From assembly GCA_002319795.1 (NCBI GenBank), contig DCFU01000002.1:1-20429 (forward strand): a DNA stretch of 20,429 nucleotides, read 5' to 3'. Under the pieces are notes generated by a model. It did not search any database. It was not told the origin of the DNA and was given only the letters and a program-made list of their open reading frames with translations. Shown one piece after another: positions 7,004 through 15,093 of the stretch; within the stretch, counting starts at the first letter, position 1; each line of letters begins with the position of its first letter. This DNA is from Megamonas sp. UBA1796 (lineage in GTDB: Bacteria; Bacillota; Negativicutes; Selenomonadales; Selenomonadaceae). Position numbers and translations under genes: made by a program.

Positions 7004-7175
7004 GATCAATGCCTCCAACAGCGATAACGTAATGCACACCCGGCTTGCCCTTCCTGCCTGCTGCACGCTTCTCCAGCAGCTCCTCCACATCGTGTACGGC
7101 ATCGCTGTAACCCTCCAAATAGGCATCCGACTTAACTTTCATATCCTCAATATTTTTCTTGATTTCTTCCAACAT
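6993..7175 (-). CDS. Small hypothetical phage protein
   Basis: A 60-residue protein starting MLEEIKKNIEDMKVKSD, with an amphipathic helix in the first 35 residues, a basic hinge (RAAGRKGKP) and a short beta-like end. GGGAGGG stands six bases before ATG 7175, inside the end of the preceding gene. No known domain. Confidence 0.65.
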   Translation of the reverse strand: MLEEIKKNIEDMKVKSDAYLEGYSDAVHDVEELLEKRAAGRKGKPGVHYVIAVGGIDHAK

Positions 7176-7419
7176 GGTTAGCCCTCCCGTTATTTGTGTT
7201 GTTTTGTGTCTGGCTGGCAGGCTTTCTTGCTTCGCCGCTTTCCTCAAACCGCTTAATTTCCTCCGGCCCAAGTTCCACATGCCAACCACACCTGCAAGAC
7301 CGGACAAACCTATCCGTATGAATTACTAACGCCCCGTTGCCATTGCCTAACAGCGCATTCCCGCAAACAGGACAGGCTGCATATTTCTTTATGAGCTGGA
7401 TACTCGTATTTATTTTCAT
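7147..7419 (-). CDS. DUF3797-like zinc-ribbon protein
   Basis: A 90-residue protein. Residues 13-46 match what I recall of the DUF3797 pattern: CPVCG (C16, C19), a GNGNGAL turn, then CRCGW (C42, C44). The C-terminal 30 residues are polar and low-complexity (Gln/Asn-rich). It is a small metal-binding protein of unknown role found in Firmicutes and their phages. GAGGTG lies upstream of ATG 7419. It overlaps the next gene by 29 bases. Confidence 0.75.
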   Translation of the reverse strand: MKINTSIQLIKKYAACPVCGNALLGNGNGALVIHTDRFVRSCRCGWHVELGPEEIKRFEESGEARKPASQTQNNTNNGRANHVGRNQEKY

Positions 7420-7422
7420 ACC

Positions 7423-7851
7423 CTACACCTCGCTCAGTATCTTTACGAAAGCATCCCTGAAACCATTCAGGAGCGCCTTCGTCTCGTTATACTGCTGGAT
7501 TGTCTCCCATGCATCCGGTCCAAATATCGGCTGTATCACCCAATGCCATTTCCTATCCGGTACCGCAATCGCTCCTGTCCCACGAATGCACATAAGCACC
7601 GCATAGAGGTCATAGCTGACTGCCTTCGCCCGTGTGAGTATCTGCAGCCATACACCGCTGTCCCTTGGAGATTGGTTGCCATACGGGTCTGTAATGACAT
7701 CCTGTGCCATTTCTGCCAATACCGCAGAATGCTTCTCTATGGTCTCCATTGCCCGCTGCTCCACACGCTCTACCATGAGCCGCATAGCAGGGACGGGCGA
7801 CTCCGGTACCTTTGGCGGTTCCATCCGCTGAATCTGGTTGAAATATTCCAT
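7423..7851 (-). CDS. Hypothetical phage protein
   Basis: A 142-residue soluble protein. It starts with a Pro-rich segment (EPPKVPESPVP, 11-21), then a long helix (about 22-55) and a Trp-containing C-terminal half (WLQILTRA, KWHWVIQ). I recognise no family. AGGAGGG stands four bases before ATG 7851. It is the first gene after the repeat-rich island at 7852-8204, so it must be read from a transcript crossing that island or from a promoter in it. Confidence 0.65.
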   Translation of the reverse strand: MEYFNQIQRMEPPKVPESPVPAMRLMVERVEQRAMETIEKHSAVLAEMAQDVITDPYGNQSPRDSGVWLQILTRAKAVSYDLYAVLMCIRGTGAIAVPDRKWHWVIQPIFGPDAWETIQQYNETKALLNGFRDAFVKILSEV

Positions 7852-8204
7852 TTCGCCCTCCTATTGTTATTTATTGTTTATAATTTGTCCCACTCGTTTG
7901 TTATCAGTCCCACACTTTTTTAATCCGTGGGAACAAGCACCGTCCCATATGTGACAAGGATTTACGGACTATTTATCCCACAGTCCCACGAAATTCAGTA
8001 TATATATTATGTTATTTACAGACCACCCTATACCCCTTAAGGTGGGTGGTATATTTTATATGGGATTGTTTATAAATTGGTGGGACTGTGGGAAATAGAT
8101 ATATTGGATTCTCTTAACCCCTTATTATATAAGGCTTCATAGCTGTTCCCACAACTTACCCCACGGGGTCCCCCACCAAATTTTCGTGGGAACAATAGTA
8201 GACA
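7852..8204. other. Repeat-rich non-coding island, candidate phage replication origin
   Basis: A 353-bp gap with no supportable gene. The hexamer TCCCAC/GTGGGA occurs nine times: 7888, 7908, 7976, 7984 and 8157 as TCCCAC; 7927, 8080, 8088 and 8186 as GTGGGA. Near-copies lie at 7943 and 8060. TCCCACAGTCCCAC (7976-7989) is exactly repeated in inverse at 8080-8093. Almost on the same dyad axis sits a hairpin, ACCACCC (8022-8028) with GGGTGGT (8044-8050). CGTGGGAACAA occurs twice as a direct repeat (7926, 8185). AT-rich tracts lie between the arms. Position directly behind the primase gene plus iteron-like repeats suggest an origin or a regulator-binding array; no promoter was evident. Confidence 0.55.
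7976..8093. repeat. Exact 14-bp inverted repeat enclosing a hairpin
   Basis: TCCCACAGTCCCAC at 7976-7989 and GTGGGACTGTGGGA at 8080-8093 are perfect complements 90 bases apart. Each arm contains two copies of the hexamer spaced eight bases apart. The inner hairpin at 8022-8050 has a 7-bp stem centred within two bases of the same axis. Confidence 0.85.
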
Positions 8205-11135
8205 TTAGCCCACTACAGGAATACGAATTACACGTAAGGCCTTACCGTTGTGTCTTACCTTCACCCGGAAGCGCCGTTTTTGAGTTGCGCCTTCTACGGT
8301 TGAAACGATCCGGCCATTCTCCGCAAACTCCTTTAAGAGCTTGTCTGCAGAAAACCCCATATTGTTTAAAGCCTCCACCAGGTATTCCGGATAGATAGAG
8401 GTCACACGGTTTTCTATATAACCATACTCCGGCGTGAGTTTCCGGTAGCTTGCTGTCCCATCATCAAACCGTGCACTATTGCTTTCCAGCCATGTCTGCA
8501 CGAAATTCCACCCACGCTCCACATCTGAGATTTCCCCTTCGGTCGGCAGCTCCTGCATAATCTGACAGGCAAGGTCATAGGCTTCCTGCTGCGCTTCAGC
8601 CGGCGTGGCTCCGAATATCCAGCAGCTTACAAGATAATCTGCAATGGCCACCAGTGCCACGTTATCGATATGTATGCTGAAATGCTCCGGAAAATCCCGA
8701 TGCAGCACTGTGACCAACGCATCCCTGGCGTTATGAATATCCCTATAATCATTGCCTGCGTCCTGGATCAGCCGCTCCACAAAGAATGGCCCGGCCTGCC
8801 CATGGTTCTCTTCCACATGCGCATAGACTTTCTTAGCTGCCGCATCTTCCATCACCGGATATACATTGAGTTCCAGGAGGCGGGTCTTGACGCCCTGTAC
8901 ACTGCTTTCCTTCGACAGGGGCTCCTCGCCGCTCGCCATGCCGATACTGCGCCAAGTCGATGTGCGCTGCATACCGGATTTTCCGGACCTTACTTTCCCA
9001 TGGCCACCTTCCAGCATATAGACAATCTGCTCCAAGGCCCCTTGCTTATCATGGCCACCCATGACCTGCTTTTCATTGATGACGGTCGGAAAATCGTTAC
9101 TGAAGGCCAGCACCTTCTCGATGCCGTTCTGTGTGGCATAAAAGGATTTCATCATGTGCTTGGGGCTGCCCCAGGGCGATAGGGAAAATATTTGGCTGGC
9201 CGTTTTCCCGCCGCCGGATGTCCCCCAGAAATAAATCATGAAATTACGGTTCTTGAATATCTTTAAAAGCGGCGCCGCAAAAGACGCTGCCAGGACAAAT
9301 CGCGCAAACGGGTACCGCCTTACCTCTATGGCCATACGTTTCCATTCGTCAAATGTGCCGCACTGCCCGAAGGCTCCGGATACCTCGCCATCATCGTCCA
9401 TATCGATGTAATACTGCGTATGGGAGGGTATAACAAAATCGGTAAGGGTACCGTCACGCCAGCCGATTTTAGACACAGCGTGCGCCAGTGGAATTTCCGG
9501 ATTCACAGCCTCCAAAGACTGCAGGTATTTCACCAAATACTTGGCCGTCTCGCTTGAGGCGTTGAGTCCAAGGTCTGTAAGACCCACAATGGCACGGGAG
9601 GAAAAGATTTCGCTGCGCTTGCAGACTACATGCCGCCAGCGTCCAAAATACTTAAAGGAGAGCCGCACCTTTTCCATTTCTGTGTCCAGGTTATAGATCC
9701 GCTGGCTGATAACAACCGGCACACCGGAGGCAAGATGCCTTACCAGGTTCTCGCCAGACTGCCGGCATTCGTGGATGCCATCATTACCATAAGTAAAGTT
9801 AGGCGGGATGCGCAGATTAAGCGGCGTATCCGCTACAAACTGCTGCGTTGTCAAATCACCAAGGGTTTGTCCAGGCTGCAGCATAGCGCCGGCACCATCG
9901 ACAACGGAAAGGCCGGCTGCTTTTGCTTTGGCGAGCTTCACCTCATGCTTCAGGTTATTTAGGTTCACACGCCCCTTGCAGCGTTCTTCAAATTTCGCAT
10001 ATTCCAGACTGTCGTACTGCTTTAAAATGGCCAATGCCCCGAGAGTTTCCTCGTTGAGCGTATTTTCCACGTCCGGCAAAGTAATCTGCCGAACCTTGGC
10101 CAATGCCTGCGGAACCTTTCCTACGCTCCAGGCGCAAGGTGCCTTGACTGTACATTGGTAACAGCGCTTGAATCCCAGCTCATTTTGAATATACTGGCAG
10201 GTCTGCGGTGTGCAGCCATTCAAATAATGCTGCAGCTTTTTGAGTGTATCGCCTTCGTTGTATTTTTCTCCCAACCATTCCTTGGCAGCAGCAAGGATGA
10301 TGTCCTCACCGCCAATGCCCCGGATAAGGTTCGTACAGGCGGCTTTCCATATAGGTTCCGGTAAAGCTTTAAAGTTCTGCTGCCAGTCTTGCAGGAACAT
10401 GCAGTTATCCAGCATATATTTGGCCGGCCCGTCCGTTTCCCTGCGCTCAAACTTGCTGCGCCGGCCACTGTCCAGGCGTTCCTCTACCGGCGGCAAAATA
10501 TCGAAATCCTGTGGATCGTAACGTCTGGCTGTATCGTATTCAATCACAGTACAGGTTGCAGGATTTTCCTGCCCATTCTTCCAGTTCTGTGTGCCAGGCA
10601 TACGGAGTACACGGCAGATATCCGGGACAGAGTCCACATGCCAGCCATGCGCTGCCGCATTCGTCTGGATCATTCCCTGCAGCCGCCGCAAGAGGTCTTC
10701 GGCTGCCTGCTGTTCTTGCGATGTACGAGTGTCCATCATTTCTTTTAAAAGATAATACACATGGATGCCATGACCAGAGTAAACGATGATGGACGGGTCT
10801 ATGGCGCCTGGAAGAAGCTCACGGGCACTTGGTACATCCGGCGGAAGATTCGCCGCCTTATGCGCTGCATCCGATATATCGATATCAGCCCATAAAGCCG
10901 GGATACCAATAATATCCGTATTCTTCGGGCGTTCATACTGGCCAGGCTGTTTTTCTGTAAGGCCGGGTGAGAAAAAAACGTCTTTATATTGGCTGTTGCA
11001 TAGAGCGGCTTGCTGCACCATTTCCCCTGCAGCGTCGCAGGGATGGCAGTACGTCCGCTTATCCGGAAGTGTCCACAGATAGGAATTGCCTTCGGCATAT
11101 GCAAACAGCTGCGTCAGAAACTCTATGGTATCCAC
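8205..11135 (-). CDS. Primase-polymerase with DUF927-like helicase/ATPase domain
   Basis: A 976-residue replication protein. The N-terminal 210 residues look like an archaeo-eukaryotic-type primase: WADIDI (D84, D86) as metal-binding acidic residues, SGHGIHVYYLL at 120-130, H166/D168 and RVLRMPGTQN at 175-184. A cysteine-rich patch (C308, C313, C325, C328, C334) may bind zinc or an iron-sulphur cluster. From about 440 the protein resembles the DUF927 ATPase family, with Walker A GTSGGGKT at 638-645 and a Walker B-like stretch around FPTVINEKQ (682-690). It should open and prime the phage origin. The GTG start at 11135 follows GAGAGGTGA at about ten bases, nine bases after the VRR-NUC stop. 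The repeat island lies right behind its stop codon. Confidence 0.85.
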   Translation of the reverse strand: MDTIEFLTQLFAYAEGNSYLWTLPDKRTYCHPCDAAGEMVQQAALCNSQYKDVFFSPGLTEKQPGQYERPKNTDIIGIPALWADIDISDAAHKAANLPPDVPSARELLPGAIDPSIIVYSGHGIHVYYLLKEMMDTRTSQEQQAAEDLLRRLQGMIQTNAAAHGWHVDSVPDICRVLRMPGTQNWKNGQENPATCTVIEYDTARRYDPQDFDILPPVEERLDSGRRSKFERRETDGPAKYMLDNCMFLQDWQQNFKALPEPIWKAACTNLIRGIGGEDIILAAAKEWLGEKYNEGDTLKKLQHYLNGCTPQTCQYIQNELGFKRCYQCTVKAPCAWSVGKVPQALAKVRQITLPDVENTLNEETLGALAILKQYDSLEYAKFEERCKGRVNLNNLKHEVKLAKAKAAGLSVVDGAGAMLQPGQTLGDLTTQQFVADTPLNLRIPPNFTYGNDGIHECRQSGENLVRHLASGVPVVISQRIYNLDTEMEKVRLSFKYFGRWRHVVCKRSEIFSSRAIVGLTDLGLNASSETAKYLVKYLQSLEAVNPEIPLAHAVSKIGWRDGTLTDFVIPSHTQYYIDMDDDGEVSGAFGQCGTFDEWKRMAIEVRRYPFARFVLAASFAAPLLKIFKNRNFMIYFWGTSGGGKTASQIFSLSPWGSPKHMMKSFYATQNGIEKVLAFSNDFPTVINEKQVMGGHDKQGALEQIVYMLEGGHGKVRSGKSGMQRTSTWRSIGMASGEEPLSKESSVQGVKTRLLELNVYPVMEDAAAKKVYAHVEENHGQAGPFFVERLIQDAGNDYRDIHNARDALVTVLHRDFPEHFSIHIDNVALVAIADYLVSCWIFGATPAEAQQEAYDLACQIMQELPTEGEISDVERGWNFVQTWLESNSARFDDGTASYRKLTPEYGYIENRVTSIYPEYLVEALNNMGFSADKLLKEFAENGRIVSTVEGATQKRRFRVKVRHNGKALRVIRIPVVG

Positions 11136-11144
11136 TTTGCTTTC

Positions 11145-11537
11145 TCACCTCTCTTCCTTCAATATGTCCTGTGCCTCCAAAGCACTATGTGCAATGCCTC
11201 CGATAGCGCCTGCCTCAGCCAGAAAGGCATGGATGTGCTTCTGCTCCTTACGTACGCGCCCGCCGGGCTTTTTTACTTCTATAAATGCGAATATGGCGAT
11301 TTCCTGGCCAACCATATCCGGTGTGATTTTTACTTTCTTAAATCCGAAGAGGTCGGGAAAACCCGCTGGCAGTCCGGTCGTGAAACGCCTGGGATTCTTT
11401 AGGATAAGTGTGTCGCCCTGCCATTCGGCTTCGCCGGTCCATGCCTCACCGACATTGGCCCGGAAAAGGGTTGCCAGCTGACTCTGCGAGACAACGACAC
11501 GAATTTCGTTTTGTATTTCATGTTCTGATTTATTCAT
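11145..11537 (-). CDS. VRR-NUC domain nuclease
   Basis: A 130-residue stand-alone VRR-NUC protein of the PD-(D/E)XK type. It opens SEHEIQNEIR, has the signature GFPDLFGF near residues 58-65 (catalytic Asp in PDLFG) and FIEVKKPGGRVRKEQ near 85-99 (the E-x-K). Members cut branched or structured DNA and are typically paired with a helicase in phage early operons. Here its ATG overlaps the stop of the SF2 helicase by four bases (ATGA), so the two are translationally coupled and probably work together in replication or recombination intermediate processing. Confidence 0.9.
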   Translation of the reverse strand: MNKSEHEIQNEIRVVVSQSQLATLFRANVGEAWTGEAEWQGDTLILKNPRRFTTGLPAGFPDLFGFKKVKITPDMVGQEIAIFAFIEVKKPGGRVRKEQKHIHAFLAEAGAIGGIAHSALEAQDILKEER

Positions 11538-12916
11538 CCAGTTCTCCTGATATGCTTGATAGCAGCCATTTTTGTGACCCAGCGCATGGAGTATCCGCGC
11601 TGTATGGCAATTTCTTCTAATTCCTGTATGGTCCTTGCCCGGCCAACTTCCTGCCGTTTGAGTTTACGTTGGACATCCTCGACCTTTAAGAGTGCGCCGT
11701 CCTTTTCCTCTGGCATTTCCTGTCGTTCGGCAGGAGCGAATTCGAAGCCGCATACCGGACAGGCGCGTGTATTGCTGTACATAGCCGTAAAACACTGCGG
11801 ACAGGTCTTGACACCCTTCGTACGTGCCTGCGGCTTCTTCTTTTTTGTTTCCAATGACCATTCTCGGTCATCGTCCGGCATCCCATGCCGGAACACATTG
11901 CCGACATGGTCAATGACGATTGCCGTCTTATTCGCATTCTCCGGATCCGGCCGCATCGGGCGCATGGCCTGCTGGATGTATAGGGTAAGCGATGCAGTCG
12001 GCCGCGCAAGGATAACCGCTTCCATCGCCGGAACGTCGAACCCCTCGCCTAACAGCTCTGCGTTTGAGAGTATCTGTACCTTCCCCCGGCGAAAATCCTC
12101 AATAGCCTGCATCCGGACGGCTTTATTGGTCTCACCATCGATGTGCATCGCTGAGATTCCTGCAGCGTTAAAGAGTTTTGCTACGTGCTCGCTGTGCGCA
12201 CGATTAACGCAATAGCAGATGGCCCGTTTACCGTCCGCCAGACGCCGGTAGTTTTGGACAATATCCCCGATAACATCTGCATCATCCACCTGTTTGATAA
12301 GGTCGCTTTTTACAAACTCCCCGAACTTCACATGCACCTCATCGGCCTGAAATTTGCTTGGCGGTGCATAATAAGCGTACGGAGTAAGATTCCCCCAGCT
12401 GGTGAGTTCCTTTACCGTAGGGCCAATTACAAGCGACTGAAAGACGTCACCCAGCCCCTTGCCGCCGATGCGTTCCGGTGTCGCTGTGACACCCAGTACG
12501 CGAAGGTCCGGATAATGGTCGATGATCCGGCGATAGGTATTAGCTACGATATGGTGGCACTCATCACAGATAATGAAGTCCGGTGGCTCGATATCCTCCA
12601 ACCGCCGGACCAGTGTCTGCACCGATGCTACCTGTACCGGAAGGTCATAGTCCTTCGGTGCGTTTGTAGCGATGACGCCATGCCGTATGCCCATATCCTG
12701 AAAGGTACGGCTTGCCTGTTCTATAAGTTCCTGCCGATGCACCATGAAGATGACGCGGCGTCCGGCTAAAGCCGTACCACGTGCCATCCAGCCCGACAGG
12801 ATGGTTTTTCCTGCACCGCAGGGCAGTGTTGCACATATGCGTGTCTTTCCCTGCTGAAATTCATATCCCACATCATCCAGCACCTGCTGCTGGTATGGCC
12901 TGAGTGCTATTTCCAT
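11534..12916 (-). CDS. Superfamily II DEAD/DEAH-box helicase with zinc ribbon
   Basis: About 460 residues. Motif I PCGAGKT (about 32-38), motif II DECH (118-121), motif III region TATP (144-147) and motif VI QAMRPMRPDPE show a complete SF2 helicase core. A C-terminal zinc ribbon (CPQC then CPVC, about 372-389) and a helical tail follow. It should translocate on or unwind phage DNA with ATP. ATG 12916 is chosen because GGGGTG stands six bases upstream; an in-frame GTG at 12925 lacks a ribosome site. The ATGA overlap with the nuclease gene suggests a helicase-nuclease pair. Confidence 0.9.
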   Translation of the reverse strand: MEIALRPYQQQVLDDVGYEFQQGKTRICATLPCGAGKTILSGWMARGTALAGRRVIFMVHRQELIEQASRTFQDMGIRHGVIATNAPKDYDLPVQVASVQTLVRRLEDIEPPDFIICDECHHIVANTYRRIIDHYPDLRVLGVTATPERIGGKGLGDVFQSLVIGPTVKELTSWGNLTPYAYYAPPSKFQADEVHVKFGEFVKSDLIKQVDDADVIGDIVQNYRRLADGKRAICYCVNRAHSEHVAKLFNAAGISAMHIDGETNKAVRMQAIEDFRRGKVQILSNAELLGEGFDVPAMEAVILARPTASLTLYIQQAMRPMRPDPENANKTAIVIDHVGNVFRHGMPDDDREWSLETKKKKPQARTKGVKTCPQCFTAMYSNTRACPVCGFEFAPAERQEMPEEKDGALLKVEDVQRKLKRQEVGRARTIQELEEIAIQRGYSMRWVTKMAAIKHIRRTG

Positions 12917-12961
12917 CTGTTTCACCCCAAAAAGAAGGGGCGGTTTCCCGCCCTATCCAAA

Positions 12962-13552
12962 TCAATACGGCGCATTCGCATAACTGTTTGGTTGCTGTCC
13001 CCAAGGAGCACCGGTGCCACCACGCTGCGGAGCTGCCGCTGGTGCCGTGGCCGGCGGTGCTACATATCCCGGCTGTGGTCCAGCCGGTGGCTGCGCTCCA
13101 TAACCGGGTTGTGCTGCTGGCAGCTGGGGAGCATAGCCTTGCCCTTGTGTCCGCTGTGGCTGTGGTGCTGCGGCGTAACCCCGTTGCGGCTGTCCCTGAT
13201 ATCCCTGGGCTGGTGCTGTATGCGCTGCGGATTCTGCCTGCGTATCAACAAAGTCAAATCCATTCATGGTGATATCGATGCTCACACGAGGCTGCCCATC
13301 ATTTCCCGTCCAAGCACGGATGTCCATGACTTCCCCATGGACAACAATGCGGTTGCCCTTATGAAAATACTGCTGTATGGTCTCTCCCTGCTTGCCGAAT
13401 GCGCTGACCGTGACAAATACGCTCTTATTTTTTCCATCCTGTCCCCGACTGCGCACCTGCGTCGCAACCGAAAAAGATGTATAGTTCTGCCCGTTCTGTG
13501 AGGTCTTAAGCTCTGCCTCGCCTGTAAGTCTGCCAAAAAATGATACGTTCAT
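12962..13552 (-). CDS. ssb: Single-stranded DNA-binding protein
   Basis: A 196-residue SSB. Residues 1-108 form the OB fold (FFGRLTGEAELK, then VFVTVSAFGKQGE, then NRIVVHGEV). The tail is a Pro/Gln/Gly/Ala-rich linker. It binds ssDNA during phage replication and ERF-mediated annealing. The last residues are NSYANAPY rather than the acidic DDDIPF-like tip of host SSBs, so it may not recruit host SSB partners in the usual way. GGAGA precedes ATG 13552. It lies between ERF and the helicase, a standard phage order. Confidence 0.92.
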   Translation of the reverse strand: MNVSFFGRLTGEAELKTSQNGQNYTSFSVATQVRSRGQDGKNKSVFVTVSAFGKQGETIQQYFHKGNRIVVHGEVMDIRAWTGNDGQPRVSIDITMNGFDFVDTQAESAAHTAPAQGYQGQPQRGYAAAPQPQRTQGQGYAPQLPAAQPGYGAQPPAGPQPGYVAPPATAPAAAPQRGGTGAPWGQQPNSYANAPY

Positions 13553-13567
13553 AAAATCAATCTCCTT

Positions 13568-14236
13568 TCAAAATGGTAAATGCGATATTTTTTTGTTTAC
13601 ATAGACCGGATTGCCATTCGCGGCTTCTTCTTCGATATATTTGATATTTTCCATGAGGACCGCCTTATAGGTGGTATCGTTGAGCGGTGCCCGGTTACGC
13701 TCCGCCCAGTTATTGACATAGCCGGTCAGCTGTGCAGGATTCCAACCAATAAATTGCCAAAATCGCAGAAGTTCTTCCTGGGGCGTTGCATAGTCGTTTA
13801 CGATAAATTCCTTGGTGGGGCTCTTCGCAGCAGGAACCTGCGCCATCGTCTCCGGATTCCCCTTGACTGCATCCAATAAATCCGCCTCGACAATCTCAAA
13901 GGCCGTCATATAAAGGTACCGGCGTTCGTATGTAATGACGGCGCCTAAATTCTGCACCGGGTGCGCTGCTTTCAAAGTAGCGGAACTCATCGGAGCCGTA
14001 AATTCGATATGTGCATCCGGCTTCTCGATATCAATAAGCGTGAGCGTCGCCGTATCCGCTGTGAAAGAACACTGGCTTGTCATCTTATGTTCCTGCATGA
14101 GTTTTTGGAGCTCCGGCAGAAAGTCTGCCAGGTTATAATAATCGTAATTGCTGTAGGTATTGCGACCGCCTTTCTTGATATTCTTGGCGGCAAGCTCCAC
14201 GCGTATGGCCTGCAGCTTTTCATAGATATTGCTCAT
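13568..14236 (-). CDS. erf: ERF-family single-strand annealing protein
   Basis: A 222-residue protein that fits the ERF superfamily of phage recombinases. The core signature LGAVITYERRYLYMTAFEI near 117-135 (G-x-x-x-Y-x-R-R-Y) is followed by acidic EADLLDA. ERF proteins anneal complementary single strands for phage recombination and genome circularisation. The ATG overlaps the stop of the Gp157-like gene (ATGA), with AAGGAG upstream. The SSB gene follows 15 bases later, the usual partner. The C-terminal 80 residues are not recognisable. Confidence 0.85.
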   Translation of the reverse strand: MSNIYEKLQAIRVELAAKNIKKGGRNTYSNYDYYNLADFLPELQKLMQEHKMTSQCSFTADTATLTLIDIEKPDAHIEFTAPMSSATLKAAHPVQNLGAVITYERRYLYMTAFEIVEADLLDAVKGNPETMAQVPAAKSPTKEFIVNDYATPQEELLRFWQFIGWNPAQLTGYVNNWAERNRAPLNDTTYKAVLMENIKYIEEEAANGNPVYVNKKISHLPF

Positions 14237-14727
14237 CGTATCCTGAGGCTCCTTCCCTGCTCAAACCATGCGCCAGGAACATTCACCCCAGCCTTCAGGT
14301 CCGCCTTGAGACGATCCTTATTAAGCTCAAAGGTCTGCGGCACGATATCAAAATATTTTTCCGGAATTTTTACTTCATCGTATTTGAGCGCCGGAGGATT
14401 TTTCTGTATGGCCATTACGCCACGTTCCGTAGTGACCTTATCCTTACCCATTAGCTCCAAATTCTGCTGATACCATGATTTTATGGATTTAATGCGATTA
14501 TCGATAACACGCTGCCGGTCCGTGAGACGCTTCGCTTCGGCCTTCATCGCCTCGCTATAATGCAGCAGGGATTGAATAAGACCTATACCATTCAGCACTT
14601 TTGTGTTAACGTCTGCCTCTATAGCCTGCAGGCCACCTTCTAATTCGTTGAGATCCATCGTTTCATCTGTCGCCATATCGAAGATGTTATTGAATCCTGC
14701 CGATAATTCGTATAAACTCTGTGACAT
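14233..14727 (-). CDS. Siphovirus Gp157-like protein
   Basis: A 164-residue protein matching the Gp157 family of Firmicutes siphoviruses. The N-terminal half is helical (LYELSAGFNNIFDM; coiled coil about 25-90). The conserved C-terminal half has VTTERGVMAIQKNPPAL and IPEKYFDIVPQ. The family member in Streptococcus phage Sfi21 was linked to phage resistance when expressed in the host. The gene usually precedes a recombinase gene, as here. GGGGGA lies upstream of ATG 14727. Molecular function is unknown. Confidence 0.85.
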   Translation of the reverse strand: MSQSLYELSAGFNNIFDMATDETMDLNELEGGLQAIEADVNTKVLNGIGLIQSLLHYSEAMKAEAKRLTDRQRVIDNRIKSIKSWYQQNLELMGKDKVTTERGVMAIQKNPPALKYDEVKIPEKYFDIVPQTFELNKDRLKADLKAGVNVPGAWFEQGRSLRIR

Positions 14728-14739
14728 ATATATTCCCCC

Positions 14740-15090
14740 TCAAATAATTTCTTTCATGATGATGCGTATTTCACGCGAAATTTCAATGGTCTGTGTCGTC
14801 GTGGTCGCCTGGTCCGCCATACGGTCCTGCAGCGTCTCTACGAGCTGACGATATACTTCCTGCTTATAAGCAAAGGTTTCAGGTTCTTCTTGCTCTGGAT
14901 TATAAGGTTTCAGCAAAACAATCGATTCTTTCCCATCCTGCTTGTCTATGGCGATAAAGCCACGCTTTTTCAGCCGGAACTTATAACGCCGCACTTCCTG
15001 ATTTTCCCAGTCAAGGCCTTTCATAACCGTAGCGGCATCCGCTTCCGGATATTCCTTGTAAAAATAATAGAGTTGCTCACAATGCGTCAT
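14740..15090 (-). CDS. Hypothetical phage protein, winged-helix-like N-terminus
   Basis: A 116-residue protein. Residues 1-65 resemble a small winged-helix fold (EADAATVMKGLDWENQEVRR, then RLKKRGFIAI). The rest is a polar linker and a C-terminal helix. DNA binding is a guess from the pattern. The ribosome site GGAGG is formed by the last codons of the HD gene, three bases from its stop, so translation is probably coupled. Confidence 0.65.
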   Translation of the reverse strand: MTHCEQLYYFYKEYPEADAATVMKGLDWENQEVRRYKFRLKKRGFIAIDKQDGKESIVLLKPYNPEQEEPETFAYKQEVYRQLVETLQDRMADQATTTTQTIEISREIRIIMKEII

Positions 15091-15093
15091 AAC

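Noticed and set aside
8670..9182. Long plus-strand frame opposite the primase gene
   Set aside because: Antisense shadow of a gene with clear primase and ATPase motifs; no own ribosome site or domain.
11556..12215. 219-residue plus-strand frame opposite the helicase
   Set aside because: Its Ser/Arg/Cys-rich composition is typical of the reverse strand of a coding region; the helicase motifs are on the other strand.
12992..13501. Plus-strand frame opposite SSB, with many Trp, Cys and Arg
   Set aside because: Product of the repetitive Pro/Gln/Gly-coding tail of SSB read in reverse.
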